From NCBI RefSeq assembly GCF_024448715.1, contig NZ_JAMOHZ010000007.1, positions 1 to 64,000 on the forward strand: DNA of 64,000 nucleotides, given 5' to 3'. Shown here piece by piece: positions 24,861 through 33,448 of this stretch. Each line of letters opens with the position of its first letter. Position 1 is the stretch's first letter. The DNA is from Stutzerimonas stutzeri. GTDB taxonomy: Bacteria > Pseudomonadota > Gammaproteobacteria > Pseudomonadales > Pseudomonadaceae. Position numbers and translations under genes: made by a program. The notes beneath the pieces were generated by a model. It was not told where the DNA came from, searched no databases, and worked only from the letters and a program-made list of their open reading frames with translations.

Positions 24861-26942
24861 CTAATGCTGGCTTGCCGTTTGCGCTATTGGGAGACGCGCA
24901 GCGAATGGCTCGTCTCCCTCACTCTGTGGATAGGCCCTGAACGGCACCCGACTCGGTGCAGGCCCGAACGGTACAGCTGGCAGGTCACTCATCTGCCGTA
25001 TCACATGGCGTAACTCTTCCCGCCATGGCTTGGGTCTGATGCCGAAAGTTGCCTCGATCCGGCTGCAATCGAGCGCTGACCAGGCCGGTCGGGCCGCCGC
25101 CCTTGGCAGGTTTGCGCTGAGTACCGGCAAGACTCGAGGTGCTTTGGCGATGAGCCCGGCGAGCTCGGCTTCACGGAAAATTTCCACCGCAAACTCTGCC
25201 CACGAGCAGGGCGACGAACCGCTGTAGTGGTAAAGCCCCCACTTGAGATCGCCATCACGGCAATAGCGCAGCGCAAGCTCTATCAGCACGCGAGCAACAC
25301 TGCGGGCACGAGTTGGACAGCCAATCTGATCGCTGACTACCGAAATTTCATCGGTCTTGCTGCCTAGATTGAGCATGGTCTTGACGAAGTTATTGCCGCG
25401 TTCGCCGTAGATCCAACTGGTACGCAGAATCAGGTACCGATCCAGTGTTTCGCTGATGGCGACCTCCCCTGCCCGCCGGGTGGCGCCATAAACGCCGATC
25501 GGCACAGCCGGATCGGTTTCCCGATAAGGCTCGCAGCTGTCGCCGGAAAAAACGTATTCGCTAGACAGGTGAAATAACGGAATCCCGAAGTGCCTGGCTG
25601 CCTGGGCCAGATTTGCAGCACCGTCACGATTCACCGCTTCGGCCTGTGCGACCTCGGCCTCGGCGTGATCAAGATTGGTATAAGCCGCCGCATTGATAAT
25701 CAGGGCCGGTCGATAACGCTCAATCGCCTCGCTGATCTGCGACGGGGATGTGATATCGAGCTCCTGATGCATCAGCCCGATTGCATCCAGACCAAAGCTC
25801 GCGGCCTGATTGACCAGACAGTGGCCCACCTGACCGCCAGCACCGCACACCAGGACACGCATGTTCGGCTTGAATGAGCGCGGCTGTGGTTGGCGGTCCC
25901 CTGCTGTTAGTAAGCCAGTTGGGTCTGCTGCAAGCGCTTGCGTGTCGACGGCGGGCGGTGAAATGTCATTCATCTGCGCACCGCTCAATGGCTTTGGGCT
26001 CAGTTTCCGCACAGTCACGCCGAGCGCCTCCACTGGCGCATCGGCCGCCTCGGGCTTGGGCGTAAAGCTGAAACTTTCGATCACACCGTTCAGCACTATC
26101 CGAGCCTTGGCGAACTCACCGCTTTTAAGCATGCGAGCCACCAAGACCAGGCGCGAAAAGAACACACCCAGCACGCGGCGCTTACGGAAATACCGGCGTG
26201 CGACGAATAATTCGTTGCGTATGAAGTGCCGATGCAACGCAACCCGCTTCGGGTCGGTCTCGCTCAAAATGTCGATGGCGCCGCTGACTCGCCGCATGTG
26301 TAGCACCTTGCTCGCCGCCACTAGATAGCCTGGAGCCTCCTGACTGATACGTAGGGTGAATTCGGTATCGTCGCCCCACATGAACATCGACGCGATCGGC
26401 AGGCCATAGCGCTGCAGCGAAGCGCGCGGTACCAGTATCGAAACGAATGTCGCCGGGCGCACCGGAACCACGCCTAGGTCGAGTAGTGCCGGCCAGTTTT
26501 CATAGGCAATGGCATTGGTGCGTTCGTCGATGCGCGGAACATTGGTCAGCAGGCCGTCTTCGGTGTAGGCCATCGACAACAGGAAAGAATGCGGCTTGTC
26601 CTGGGCACGAAGCTTCTCGTCGGCCTCGGTCAGCTTCTGCAAGGCGTCCGGCTCGGGAATGACGTCGTCATCCATCATCCAGACGAAATCGGCGCCAAGC
26701 TGGTAGGCAATACGGAACCCGGCACTAAATCCACCCGATGCGCCCGTGTTGTGCGACAGCACATAGACCTTGAGGTTTGGCAGCTGCAATTCGAGCAGCA
26801 TTTCCTCGGTCCCGTCATTGCTGGCGTTGTCGACGACGATGATGCCGTCGCATGGCCGGCTTTGCGCGTTGATTCCATCGAGGCAGCGTTTGAGCAAATC
26901 CTTGCGTTTGTACGACAGTACGACTGCGTATATCTGATCCAT
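24861..26942 (-). CDS. glycosyltransferase family 2 fused to RmlD-like domain
   Basis: 693 residues from ATG 26942 (MDQIYAVVLSYKRKDLLKRC); the ribosome site is weak and the frame continues to 27011. Residues 1-300 form a GT-A glycosyltransferase with VVDNASNDGTEE, the metal-binding WMMDDDV at 88-94 and WGDDTEF. A flexible linker covers about 300-360. Residues 361-660 resemble dTDP-4-dehydrorhamnose reductase (RmlD): MRVLVCGAGGQVGHCLV, INAAAYTNLDHAE, LSSEYVFSG, RTSWIYGERGNNF. In the catalytic YxxxK the lysine is replaced by arginine (VYGATRRAGE, Tyr485/Arg489). The protein may both finish and transfer a deoxysugar, or the second domain may be non-catalytic. The fusion frame is uninterrupted. 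Confidence 0.85.
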   Translation of the reverse strand: MDQIYAVVLSYKRKDLLKRCLDGINAQSRPCDGIIVVDNASNDGTEEMLLELQLPNLKVYVLSHNTGASGGFSAGFRIAYQLGADFVWMMDDDVIPEPDALQKLTEADEKLRAQDKPHSFLLSMAYTEDGLLTNVPRIDERTNAIAYENWPALLDLGVVPVRPATFVSILVPRASLQRYGLPIASMFMWGDDTEFTLRISQEAPGYLVAASKVLHMRRVSGAIDILSETDPKRVALHRHFIRNELFVARRYFRKRRVLGVFFSRLVLVARMLKSGEFAKARIVLNGVIESFSFTPKPEAADAPVEALGVTVRKLSPKPLSGAQMNDISPPAVDTQALAADPTGLLTAGDRQPQPRSFKPNMRVLVCGAGGQVGHCLVNQAASFGLDAIGLMHQELDITSPSQISEAIERYRPALIINAAAYTNLDHAEAEVAQAEAVNRDGAANLAQAARHFGIPLFHLSSEYVFSGDSCEPYRETDPAVPIGVYGATRRAGEVAISETLDRYLILRTSWIYGERGNNFVKTMLNLGSKTDEISVVSDQIGCPTRARSVARVLIELALRYCRDGDLKWGLYHYSGSSPCSWAEFAVEIFREAELAGLIAKAPRVLPVLSANLPRAAARPAWSALDCSRIEATFGIRPKPWREELRHVIRQMSDLPAVPFGPAPSRVPFRAYPQSEGDEPFAARLPIAQTASQH

Positions 26943-27263
26943 TGGTCGTTCGGTCTCTGATCGAGAAGGCAGGTGGCATCCAAGCCCAGCAGTCGCCCAG
27001 CGATTGATCACATCATTGGGCGTCGGGGGCGTCGCTGCAGCACCGCCATGGTTTTATCCACAGCGCTCAGCTCCGACCCAGGAAGACGGACGGGGTTCAG
27101 TAATTTGCAACGAAATGTGGCGAAAACGAAGGCTACTTCATATCGGCTATCCCGGCCCCTCATCAGGCAAGGCGAGGAAACAGCGCTCAGTTGAAATGGG
27201 TGAAACCCGAACTCAGCCGGTCAGCTCTGTTCACATGCTTTGAGGCCACAACGGAGAATCAGA

Positions 27264-27626
27264 ATGAAAACATCGTTATTGGCGCTGGTCAGTCTGGCGT
27301 TTGCGGTCCCGGCCTTTGGGCAGGATGTGCAGGTATCCACTCGACTAAATGGAATGGACATCGAAGTGGTGCCGCTCGGCGTGCCAGAGGCGTCGTCCAG
27401 CAAGGTCGACCTGGTCGGTGTGCCAGCCGTGAAAGTAACCAATCGCAGCAATGAGATCGCATCGTGCCAATTTCATGCGTTGCCCGAGGAAACAGCCATG
27501 ACGGCTACCCCGGCGTTCTCGGTAGATCCCAACGAGCAGGTCGTCATGCGGGTGCCAGGAAAATACTCGGCCGGTGGGCCCATTGCGCTGCTGGTGTGCG
27601 AACCGGAAGGCGTCACGGGACGTTGA
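27264..27626 (+). CDS. exported hypothetical protein
   Basis: 120 residues from ATG 27264, with GGAG seven bases upstream. A signal peptide (MKTSLLALVSLAFAVPAFG) precedes a small, probably beta-sheet domain with two cysteines (ASCQFHALPEET; LLVCEPEG) that could form a disulfide in the periplasm. No family name. It is followed 93 bases later by another small exported protein. Confidence 0.7.
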   Translation: MKTSLLALVSLAFAVPAFGQDVQVSTRLNGMDIEVVPLGVPEASSSKVDLVGVPAVKVTNRSNEIASCQFHALPEETAMTATPAFSVDPNEQVVMRVPGKYSAGGPIALLVCEPEGVTGR

Positions 27627-27719
27627 CCGCGGACGTGGCGGACTGTCCTTTCTAAGGAGCCGGATACCAATACGCCGGCTGATCGGCGCATCGGCACGTC
27701 AAAAAAACAGGAGAACGTC

Positions 27720-28040
27720 ATGAACAGATCGTTTCTATCGTTACTGGCGATGGCCACGCTGCTGGTTGCCGCCGCCCAACCTGCTTTGGCCCAATGGCCG
27801 GCAGGCACGCCACGGGAAGACACTGGCGCGCGCCCAAGCCCGATGGGCAACCCGACGCCACAAGAAAAGCTCGAAACCCACCGCAATGACCAAGGACAGA
27901 TCGTGACCGAGGACGGTCGTGTGGTTAAAGGGATGCCCGAAAGCGACTCGGTACCTAACCGGAACATGCACCGCACCGAACAGGAAACAATAACCGACGA
28001 CCCGCCACACAAATCCGCGACACCGGGAGAAATAGAGTAG
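27720..28040 (+). CDS. small exported hydrophilic protein
   Basis: 106 residues; AGGAG lies five bases before ATG 27720. Signal peptide MNRSFLSLLAMATLLVAAA with cleavage near ALA, then a Pro-, Thr- and Glu-rich segment without hydrophobic core (PSPMGNPTPQEKLETHRNDQ), probably disordered in the periplasm. Not recognised. Confidence 0.65.
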   Translation: MNRSFLSLLAMATLLVAAAQPALAQWPAGTPREDTGARPSPMGNPTPQEKLETHRNDQGQIVTEDGRVVKGMPESDSVPNRNMHRTEQETITDDPPHKSATPGEIE

Positions 28041-28189
28041 CGATAGCGTCGGTACTGCTCGCGGATCTTATATGCCTATGGCCATGTTCTGAGCGGCTTG
28101 CCTATAAAGCGCGCGCCGATACTTATGGAACGCTAAGTACCCGGCACGCTTCCACTTTGATCTATCCGACTGACCCATGGGAGACCGTG

Positions 28190-29224
28190 ATGACACAGCA
28201 GTCGCAACGAAACCGCAGCATTCGCCTCGCCTCACGCCCTCACGGCGCGCCTACGCAGGATAACTTCCGCCTGGAAACTGCCCCGGTGCCGACGCCCGAA
28301 GACAGCCAGTTGCTGCTGCGCACCGTCTACCTCTCGCTGGATCCCTACATGCGCGGTCGGATGAGCGCCGGGCCGTCCTACGCGCCGCCATTGGAGATCG
28401 ACGATGTGATGGTCGGCGGCACGGTCTGTCGGGTCGTCAAGTCCCGCCATCCGGGCTATCAGGAAGGCGACTGGGTGCTCAGTGGCAATGGCTGGCAGGA
28501 CTACGCCCTGTCAAATGGTGATGGTCTGCTCAAGCTCGGACGCGATATGAAGAATCCGTCTCACGCGCTGGGCGTGCTGGGCATGCCCGGATTCACGGCT
28601 TATATGGGCCTGCTGGATATCGGTCAGCCCAAAGCTGGGGAAACCCTGGTGGTTGCGGCGGCCACCGGGCCGGTGGGCGCCACAGTCGGACAGATCGGTA
28701 AGCTCAAAGGTTGTCGTGTAGTGGGCATCGCCGGTGGTCCCGACAAATGCCGGCATGCGGTCGAAACCCTCGGTTTCGATGCCTGTATCGATCACCGCGC
28801 GGACGATTTCCCTCAGCAATTGGCCGCTCAATGTCCGGATGGCATCGACGTGTATTTCGAGAACGTCGGCGGCAAGGTGTTCGATGCGGTGCTGCCGCTG
28901 CTCAATACCAGTGCGCGAGTGCCGGTCTGCGGGGTGGTTGCCCAGTACAACAGCACCGGTCTGCCGGATGGGCCGGATCGCCTGCCGCTGCTGCTCGACA
29001 CGATTTTGAAGAAACGCATGCGCATGCAGGGCTTCATCATCTTCAATGATTACGGCCACCGCTACGACGAGTTCGCCCGCGATATGAGCGCCTGGTACGC
29101 CGATGGCAAGATCAAGTACCGCGAGCAGATCGTGCAGGGACTGGAAAATGCTCCCGAGGCATTCATCGGGCTGCTTGAAGGGAAGAACTTCGGCAAGCTG
29201 GTGGTGCAGGTGGGCGAGGCCTGA
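28190..29224 (+). CDS. NADP-dependent MDR oxidoreductase (CurA/leukotriene B4 reductase-like)
   Basis: 344 residues from ATG 28190, with GGGAG upstream. Zinc-independent medium-chain reductase: LSLDPYMRGRMS, GMPGFTAYMGLLDIG, the cofactor loop AATGPVGATVGQIGK, and NVGGKVFDAVLPLLN with FGKLVVQVG at the end. This is the alkenal/one reductase group related to E. coli CurA, which reduces activated double bonds with NADPH in the cytoplasm. A hairpin-forming stretch (GGTGGGC at 29256, GCCCACC at 29282) and a REP doublet follow. Confidence 0.9.
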   Translation: MTQQSQRNRSIRLASRPHGAPTQDNFRLETAPVPTPEDSQLLLRTVYLSLDPYMRGRMSAGPSYAPPLEIDDVMVGGTVCRVVKSRHPGYQEGDWVLSGNGWQDYALSNGDGLLKLGRDMKNPSHALGVLGMPGFTAYMGLLDIGQPKAGETLVVAAATGPVGATVGQIGKLKGCRVVGIAGGPDKCRHAVETLGFDACIDHRADDFPQQLAAQCPDGIDVYFENVGGKVFDAVLPLLNTSARVPVCGVVAQYNSTGLPDGPDRLPLLLDTILKKRMRMQGFIIFNDYGHRYDEFARDMSAWYADGKIKYREQIVQGLENAPEAFIGLLEGKNFGKLVVQVGEA

Positions 29225-29327
29225 TCAGAGGTTCGCTACCCGCGGCGCCTTCTTTGGTGGGCTGAAGCGGAACGCCGCCCGGCCCACCCTGCGGCACTCT
29301 ACAGGTGCACCGATTACCACAGTTTTT

Positions 29328-29404
29328 TGTAGGAGCCAGCTTGCTGGCGAAGCTTCTGATGCTTCACTCGCGAGCAAGAACTAGGTGTCCCCCTCGCTCC
29401 TACA
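29328..29404. repeat. REP doublet (REPIN-like)
   Basis: TGTAGGAG at 29328-29335 followed by the small stem CCAGC-TT-GCTGG and CGAAG, then an inverted, degenerate second copy ending CTCCTACA at 29397-29404. The outer eight-base arms are perfect inverted repeats. This matches the extragenic palindromes of Pseudomonas spread by RAYT transposases. It lies between convergent genes. Confidence 0.75.
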
Positions 29405-29434
29405 TATAACGCTGCCCGGCGGTTCGGCCGGTGG

Positions 29435-30781
29435 TCAGCTTGGGTTCAGCGCCGTCGACACCTCGCAACGACGCGCGTCCCTCGCCTGCTGCAGGTGCGG
29501 CGGGCTAACGCCTGGGATGGGACTAGCCAGGCGGATTTTCAGAAATTCCGTGGCATCGGCAGCCGACTCGCGACCACCCCCGGCCGGGAAATTGTTGTCG
29601 TTGGCCACCAACAAAGTATGAGAATCCAGCAGCAATACGCTTTCGATGGTGACGTAGGGAAAGGTGAACAGGCGCTGGCCGTCGCCGTTGAGGTCATCCG
29701 GGTCAGCCAGTTGCATCAGGTCGACCAACTCAGTCTTGCTCACCGCCCCACCGCTGCCGACGTCACGCGTATCGATCAGGTAGATTTTCTTGAACGGCAT
29801 ACCTTGGGTAGCTGTTGCATCATTGCGTTCGATCACCAGAAAGCGGCTGTCATCAATGGCCGTCATGTCACCGATGGCGTGGTCAACAGCCTGCAAGGTG
29901 TAAAAAAAGACCTTGCCAGTGTAGCGCTCCCGGTCGACAGCGAATTCGCTAATGCGTAACGTGCCGGCCGGATCGCCGCTGACGGTTTTTTCCAGCAACG
30001 TATAGAGCCGATCACCCCGTGGATTAATCGCCATGCCTTCAAAACCACCTGACCCGGCGAGATTGACGGTTGCCCGCCCCGCCATTACATCGGCGTGCTG
30101 TGGCGCATAGACACCGGGCAGTGAAATTGCGCTGCGGGTGACCGTACCCGAGGTGTCGGTCTTGATCAGATAGGGGCCGAATTCATCGCCAAACCACATC
30201 GCACAATTCTTATCCCGGCGTACCGACTCGACATCCAGGTCGGCCCCTGTAAGCAATCGACCAAAGTCGATGGCGCTATCGACACGCGGTTTCGAGCCGT
30301 CGTCGTAATAGAAGCGAAAATCCGCCTGGATCGGCAGTTCAAGCTTCTGGTTGATGTCGTTGAGGGTGATCCGAGACGGATGGATGAAACGCGCCAACGG
30401 CGCCGCGCTCAGGAAATCGCTGGCGCTGACCTTACCGCTGCCGCCGCTGGCGGTGCGGAAATCGGGGCGCACGCTATAAAGCCGTAGCAGCGCATCAGCA
30501 GAGTTCTCCTGCGCACCGAAACCGTTATCGGTCATGACGATAAAGCTGTTCTCGTCGGCCCCCGGCAGCACGGCGGAAAATCCCTGAACCGGTTGCCGGC
30601 CTTCATAAGGTGGCCGATGCGCCCCGTAGGGATTCCCGTTGATCAGTTGACCCGAAGTCGGGCCGTCGGAGAAGGTGTCGGCGGGCATCATCGCCCAGCC
30701 CACTAAGATGTTGCTGGCGGCCATCGCAGGGGCGGAGATCGCAGCGGCAAGCGCCACGACCAGCGGCTTCGGGATTCGCAT
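29435..30781 (-). CDS. exported phytase-like (esterase-like beta-propeller) protein
   Basis: 448 residues from ATG 30781. A signal peptide (MRIPKPLVVALAAAISAPAM) is followed by a domain of the esterase-like activity of phytase family: GFSAVLPGADENSFIVMTDN, WFGDEFGPYLIKTD, GSGGFEGMAINPRGDRLYTL, DMTAIDDSRFLVIERND, LDSHTLLVANDNNFP. Such proteins fold as beta-propellers in the periplasm or outside; the phosphatase or esterase substrate is unknown. The alternative upstream start at 30814 has no advantage. Confidence 0.85.
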   Translation of the reverse strand: MRIPKPLVVALAAAISAPAMAASNILVGWAMMPADTFSDGPTSGQLINGNPYGAHRPPYEGRQPVQGFSAVLPGADENSFIVMTDNGFGAQENSADALLRLYSVRPDFRTASGGSGKVSASDFLSAAPLARFIHPSRITLNDINQKLELPIQADFRFYYDDGSKPRVDSAIDFGRLLTGADLDVESVRRDKNCAMWFGDEFGPYLIKTDTSGTVTRSAISLPGVYAPQHADVMAGRATVNLAGSGGFEGMAINPRGDRLYTLLEKTVSGDPAGTLRISEFAVDRERYTGKVFFYTLQAVDHAIGDMTAIDDSRFLVIERNDATATQGMPFKKIYLIDTRDVGSGGAVSKTELVDLMQLADPDDLNGDGQRLFTFPYVTIESVLLLDSHTLLVANDNNFPAGGGRESAADATEFLKIRLASPIPGVSPPHLQQARDARRCEVSTALNPS

Positions 30782-31009
30782 GAGGCAAAGTCTCCATCCG
30801 GTTAGCGCCGGCACCGCGCGATGCGCGCGATCTAAGGCGTTGGAGGATCACCTTAGGAATAGACTATGTCAGGAATATGGCTTGATCAGGCCAGCCGAGG
30901 TAACGCCGCCAGTGCCTTCATTCTTCCGCTGCACCAACTAACTGTTGCCGCTGGGTTCAGGCGACCGCAGACTCTCCGCCGCTAGCCCTCAGCCTTTTTT
31001 TGCGTTCCC

Positions 31010-31615
31010 CTAATCGAACATCCCAACGTACCGTGGGTGGTTAGCAATTCGCTGCAGCCACGCGCAGATCGCAGGGTATCCGGCTAGCCGAAAACCACCC
31101 TCTTCGGCCACGTGCGTATAGGCGTACAGTGCGACGTCGGCAATGGAGTACTGCTCGCCAACCAGATACGGGGTACGTAGCAACTGCTGTTCCATCACTT
31201 CCAAGGCGTGATAACCGTCTAACTGCTTGGCCGCATATTCTTCCAGGCGATCATCGGGCAAGCCTAGATAAACCTTGATGAATCGCGCCACCGCTATAAA
31301 CGGCTCATGGCTGTACTGCTCGAAGAACTGCCATTGCAAAACCTGGGTACGTAGCCGCGCATCCGTGGGCAGGAACTCGGTTCCCTCTGCCAGGAAATTG
31401 AGTATCGCGTTCGATTCCCATAAACAGGTGCCGTCTTCCAGTTCAAGCACGGGTATTTTGCCGTTGGGATTTTTTTTCAAAAACGCCTCCTCACGACTTT
31501 CACCGCGAAGAATATCAACCGGCACCCAGTCGTAATCCCGACCAAGCAGATGCAGCATCAGCTTCACCTTGTAGCAATTGCCTGACCGATAATCGCCATA
31601 GATCTTGTACGCCAT
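31010..31615 (-). CDS. glutathione S-transferase family protein
   Basis: 201 residues from ATG 31615 with a strong purine-rich ribosome site (GGGAGGGAG). The thioredoxin-like N-terminal domain (YKIYGDYRSGNCYKVKLMLH, NPNGKIPVLELEDGTCLWES) binds glutathione; the helical C-terminal domain includes YSIADVALYAYTHVAEEGGF. The adjacent aminotransferase ends 38 bases upstream, so the two are probably co-transcribed under the MarR regulator. Substrate unknown. Confidence 0.9.
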   Translation of the reverse strand: MAYKIYGDYRSGNCYKVKLMLHLLGRDYDWVPVDILRGESREEAFLKKNPNGKIPVLELEDGTCLWESNAILNFLAEGTEFLPTDARLRTQVLQWQFFEQYSHEPFIAVARFIKVYLGLPDDRLEEYAAKQLDGYHALEVMEQQLLRTPYLVGEQYSIADVALYAYTHVAEEGGFRLAGYPAICAWLQRIANHPRYVGMFD

Positions 31616-31653
31616 TTTGCTCCCTCCCAGGGCAACGCAAGCCGCTATATCGG

Positions 31654-32820
31654 TCAAGCCGCCTCGACTACTAGCGCTTCACGAATCACACAAGCCAAGC
31701 GGCGGACGCCTTCGGTGAGGCGCTCCGGCGCAACATGACTGAAATTGAGCCGCAAATATCCTGGATTTCGCTCAGGGTCAATGAAGAACGGCTCGCCAGG
31801 CATGAACACCACATCCTGCGCCAGGGCGGAATCGAGCAGCGTTCGGGTATCGAACGGTTGTTTCAATTGCAGCCAGAAGAACAACCCACCTTGCGGCACC
31901 TGCCAGTCGGCGAGGTCAGAGAAATGTTCCGCCAGCGCAACCTGCATGGCGTCGCGGCGTAGGCGATAGAAGCTACGTAGCTCACTCAGGTGCGAACGAT
32001 ACTGCTCGCTGCCGAGCCACTGCAGGGCCTGCCACTGGCCGATGCGATTAGTATGCAGGTCAGCTGACTGTTTCAGCCGTAGCAGATAAGGGAACAGGTC
32101 CGGGGTTGCGATCAGATAGCCAACACGCAGCCCAGGTAGCAGCGTCTTGGAAACCGTACCGGTGTATATCCAGCTCGCCTGAGACATGCGGCTGACGATG
32201 GGCTTGGCGCTGCCTTCGTCAAAAACCAGTTCACGGTAGGGTTCGTCTTCGATCAGAGTCACCTTGAACTCATCGAGCAGCGCCGCAACCGCGTCGCGCT
32301 TTTCTTCGCTGTAGCGCACCGCAGAAGGATTCTGAAAGGTTGGAATGAGGTAGGCAAAAGCCGGTTTGTGCTGTTCCAATCGCTGGCGTAGCGCGACCAG
32401 CGAAGGTCCATCCGCTTCCTGTGGTACAGCAAGGCACTTGGCACCAAACAACTGAAACGCCTGTAGCGCTGCCAGATAGGTCGGCGCTTCGAGTAGCACC
32501 TCGGTTCCACGATCGATGAACAGCTTGGATGCGAGATCGAGCGTCTGCTGCGAACCGCTAACGATTAACACCTGACTGGCCTCGCAGGGGACTCCGAGCA
32601 GACGTGCTTCAGCGGCAATCGCCTCGCGCAATGCCGGCTCCCCCTCGCTCATGCCGTACTGGCCAATATACGAAGGCATCTCAGCCCATTCGACCTTAGG
32701 CAGCATTGACTCTGCGGGCAATCCGCCGGCGAACGACATCACCTCTGGCCGCTGCGCAGCGGCCAGAATTTCACGAATAAGCGAGCTCTTGAGACGGTCG
32801 ACGCGTTCGGAGAAAACCAT
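31654..32820 (-). CDS. PLP-dependent aminotransferase, class I/II (2-aminoadipate type)
   Basis: 388 residues if started at ATG 32820 (MVFSERVDRLKSSLIREIL); an in-frame ATG at 32844 is the other choice, and neither has a clear ribosome site. Fold type I enzyme with SGSQQTLDLASKLF, PTFQNPSAVRYSEEKR, the lysine that binds PLP in TGTVSKTLLPGLRVG and the C-terminal arginine in GYLRLNFSH. It resembles LysN/ARO8-like multisubstrate aminotransferases. It is divergent from marR across a gap holding an inverted repeat, and is followed by a GST gene. Confidence 0.85.
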   Translation of the reverse strand: MVFSERVDRLKSSLIREILAAAQRPEVMSFAGGLPAESMLPKVEWAEMPSYIGQYGMSEGEPALREAIAAEARLLGVPCEASQVLIVSGSQQTLDLASKLFIDRGTEVLLEAPTYLAALQAFQLFGAKCLAVPQEADGPSLVALRQRLEQHKPAFAYLIPTFQNPSAVRYSEEKRDAVAALLDEFKVTLIEDEPYRELVFDEGSAKPIVSRMSQASWIYTGTVSKTLLPGLRVGYLIATPDLFPYLLRLKQSADLHTNRIGQWQALQWLGSEQYRSHLSELRSFYRLRRDAMQVALAEHFSDLADWQVPQGGLFFWLQLKQPFDTRTLLDSALAQDVVFMPGEPFFIDPERNPGYLRLNFSHVAPERLTEGVRRLACVIREALVVEAA

Positions 32821-32852
32821 GTGGGACACCAGATGCAAGGCCATACAAAATA

Positions 32853-32869
32853 AGTCAAACTACTTGACT
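32853..32869. promoter_or_regulatory. inverted repeat, probable MarR operator
   Basis: AGTCAA-N5-TTGACT, perfect six-base arms, lies in the short gap between the divergent aminotransferase and marR genes. MarR dimers bind such palindromes. One arm also matches a -35 box for the rightward promoter. Confidence 0.5.
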
Positions 32870-32901
32870 GAAATTACGCGTTCATCCAGGAATACGTCAA
32901 T

Positions 32902-33345
32902 ATGCCTGACCTAAAAAAAAGCATTGTCCAGCGCCAGATGATGGAAAGCTTTTTTCTGGGCTATCAGGCGTTCACCGCCAAACCGGACGAGATGCTTGCC
33001 CGGCGCGGACTGTCCCGCGTACATCATCGAATCCTGTTCTTTATCGCAACCTACCCTGACCTGAGCGTAAAAGAATTGCTTGGCTACCTGGGCGTCACCA
33101 AACAGGCGCTGAATATTCCGCTGCGACAGCTGATTGAGATGCATCTGGTAGAAAGTCGAACCGCTGACGACGATAAGCGCAAACGTATGCTGCGTTTCAC
33201 TGGCGACGGAGCGAAGCTGGAGCAAGCTCTACGCCGGGAACAGGTGCGCCTGCTCGAACGAGCGTTCAACGAGGCGGGAGAGGACGCGGTTTCCGGCTGG
33301 CTCTCAGTGAACCAGGCACTGGCTACCGGCACGAGTCACAGCTAG
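32902..33345 (+). CDS. MarR-family transcriptional regulator
   Basis: 147-residue winged-helix regulator: LSRVHHRILFFIATYPDLSV, the recognition segment KELLGYLGVTKQALNIPLRQ, and the wing with DDDKRKRMLRFT. A helical dimerisation C-terminus ends it. Starts at ATG 32902. It probably represses itself and the divergent aminotransferase-GST pair via the palindrome at 32853. Inducer unknown. Confidence 0.9.
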   Translation: MPDLKKSIVQRQMMESFFLGYQAFTAKPDEMLARRGLSRVHHRILFFIATYPDLSVKELLGYLGVTKQALNIPLRQLIEMHLVESRTADDDKRKRMLRFTGDGAKLEQALRREQVRLLERAFNEAGEDAVSGWLSVNQALATGTSHS

Positions 33346-33404
33346 ACGAGGCGTTCAGCAACTCATCGACTATGTGCCTGAAACAACTGCAAGAATACAG
33401 GTAC

Positions 33405-33432
33405 AAAAAAGGGCGACCGAAGTCGCCCTTTT
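33405..33432. terminator. bidirectional terminator of rpsA
   Basis: Stem GGGCGAC / GTCGCCC with a four-base loop (TTCG on the minus strand, a stable tetraloop). Six A precede and four T follow on the plus strand, so it ends rpsA on the minus strand and marR on the plus strand. Confidence 0.9.
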
Positions 33433-33448
33433 CAATGGATTGCAGAAC

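Noticed and set aside
27055-27063. A TTATCCACA DnaA box
   Set aside because: A single box without partners, AT-rich unwinding region or dnaA/dnaN genes does not indicate an origin.
31744-31969. Plus-strand frames inside the aminotransferase gene
   Set aside because: They are shadows of the minus-strand PLP enzyme, whose motifs are complete.
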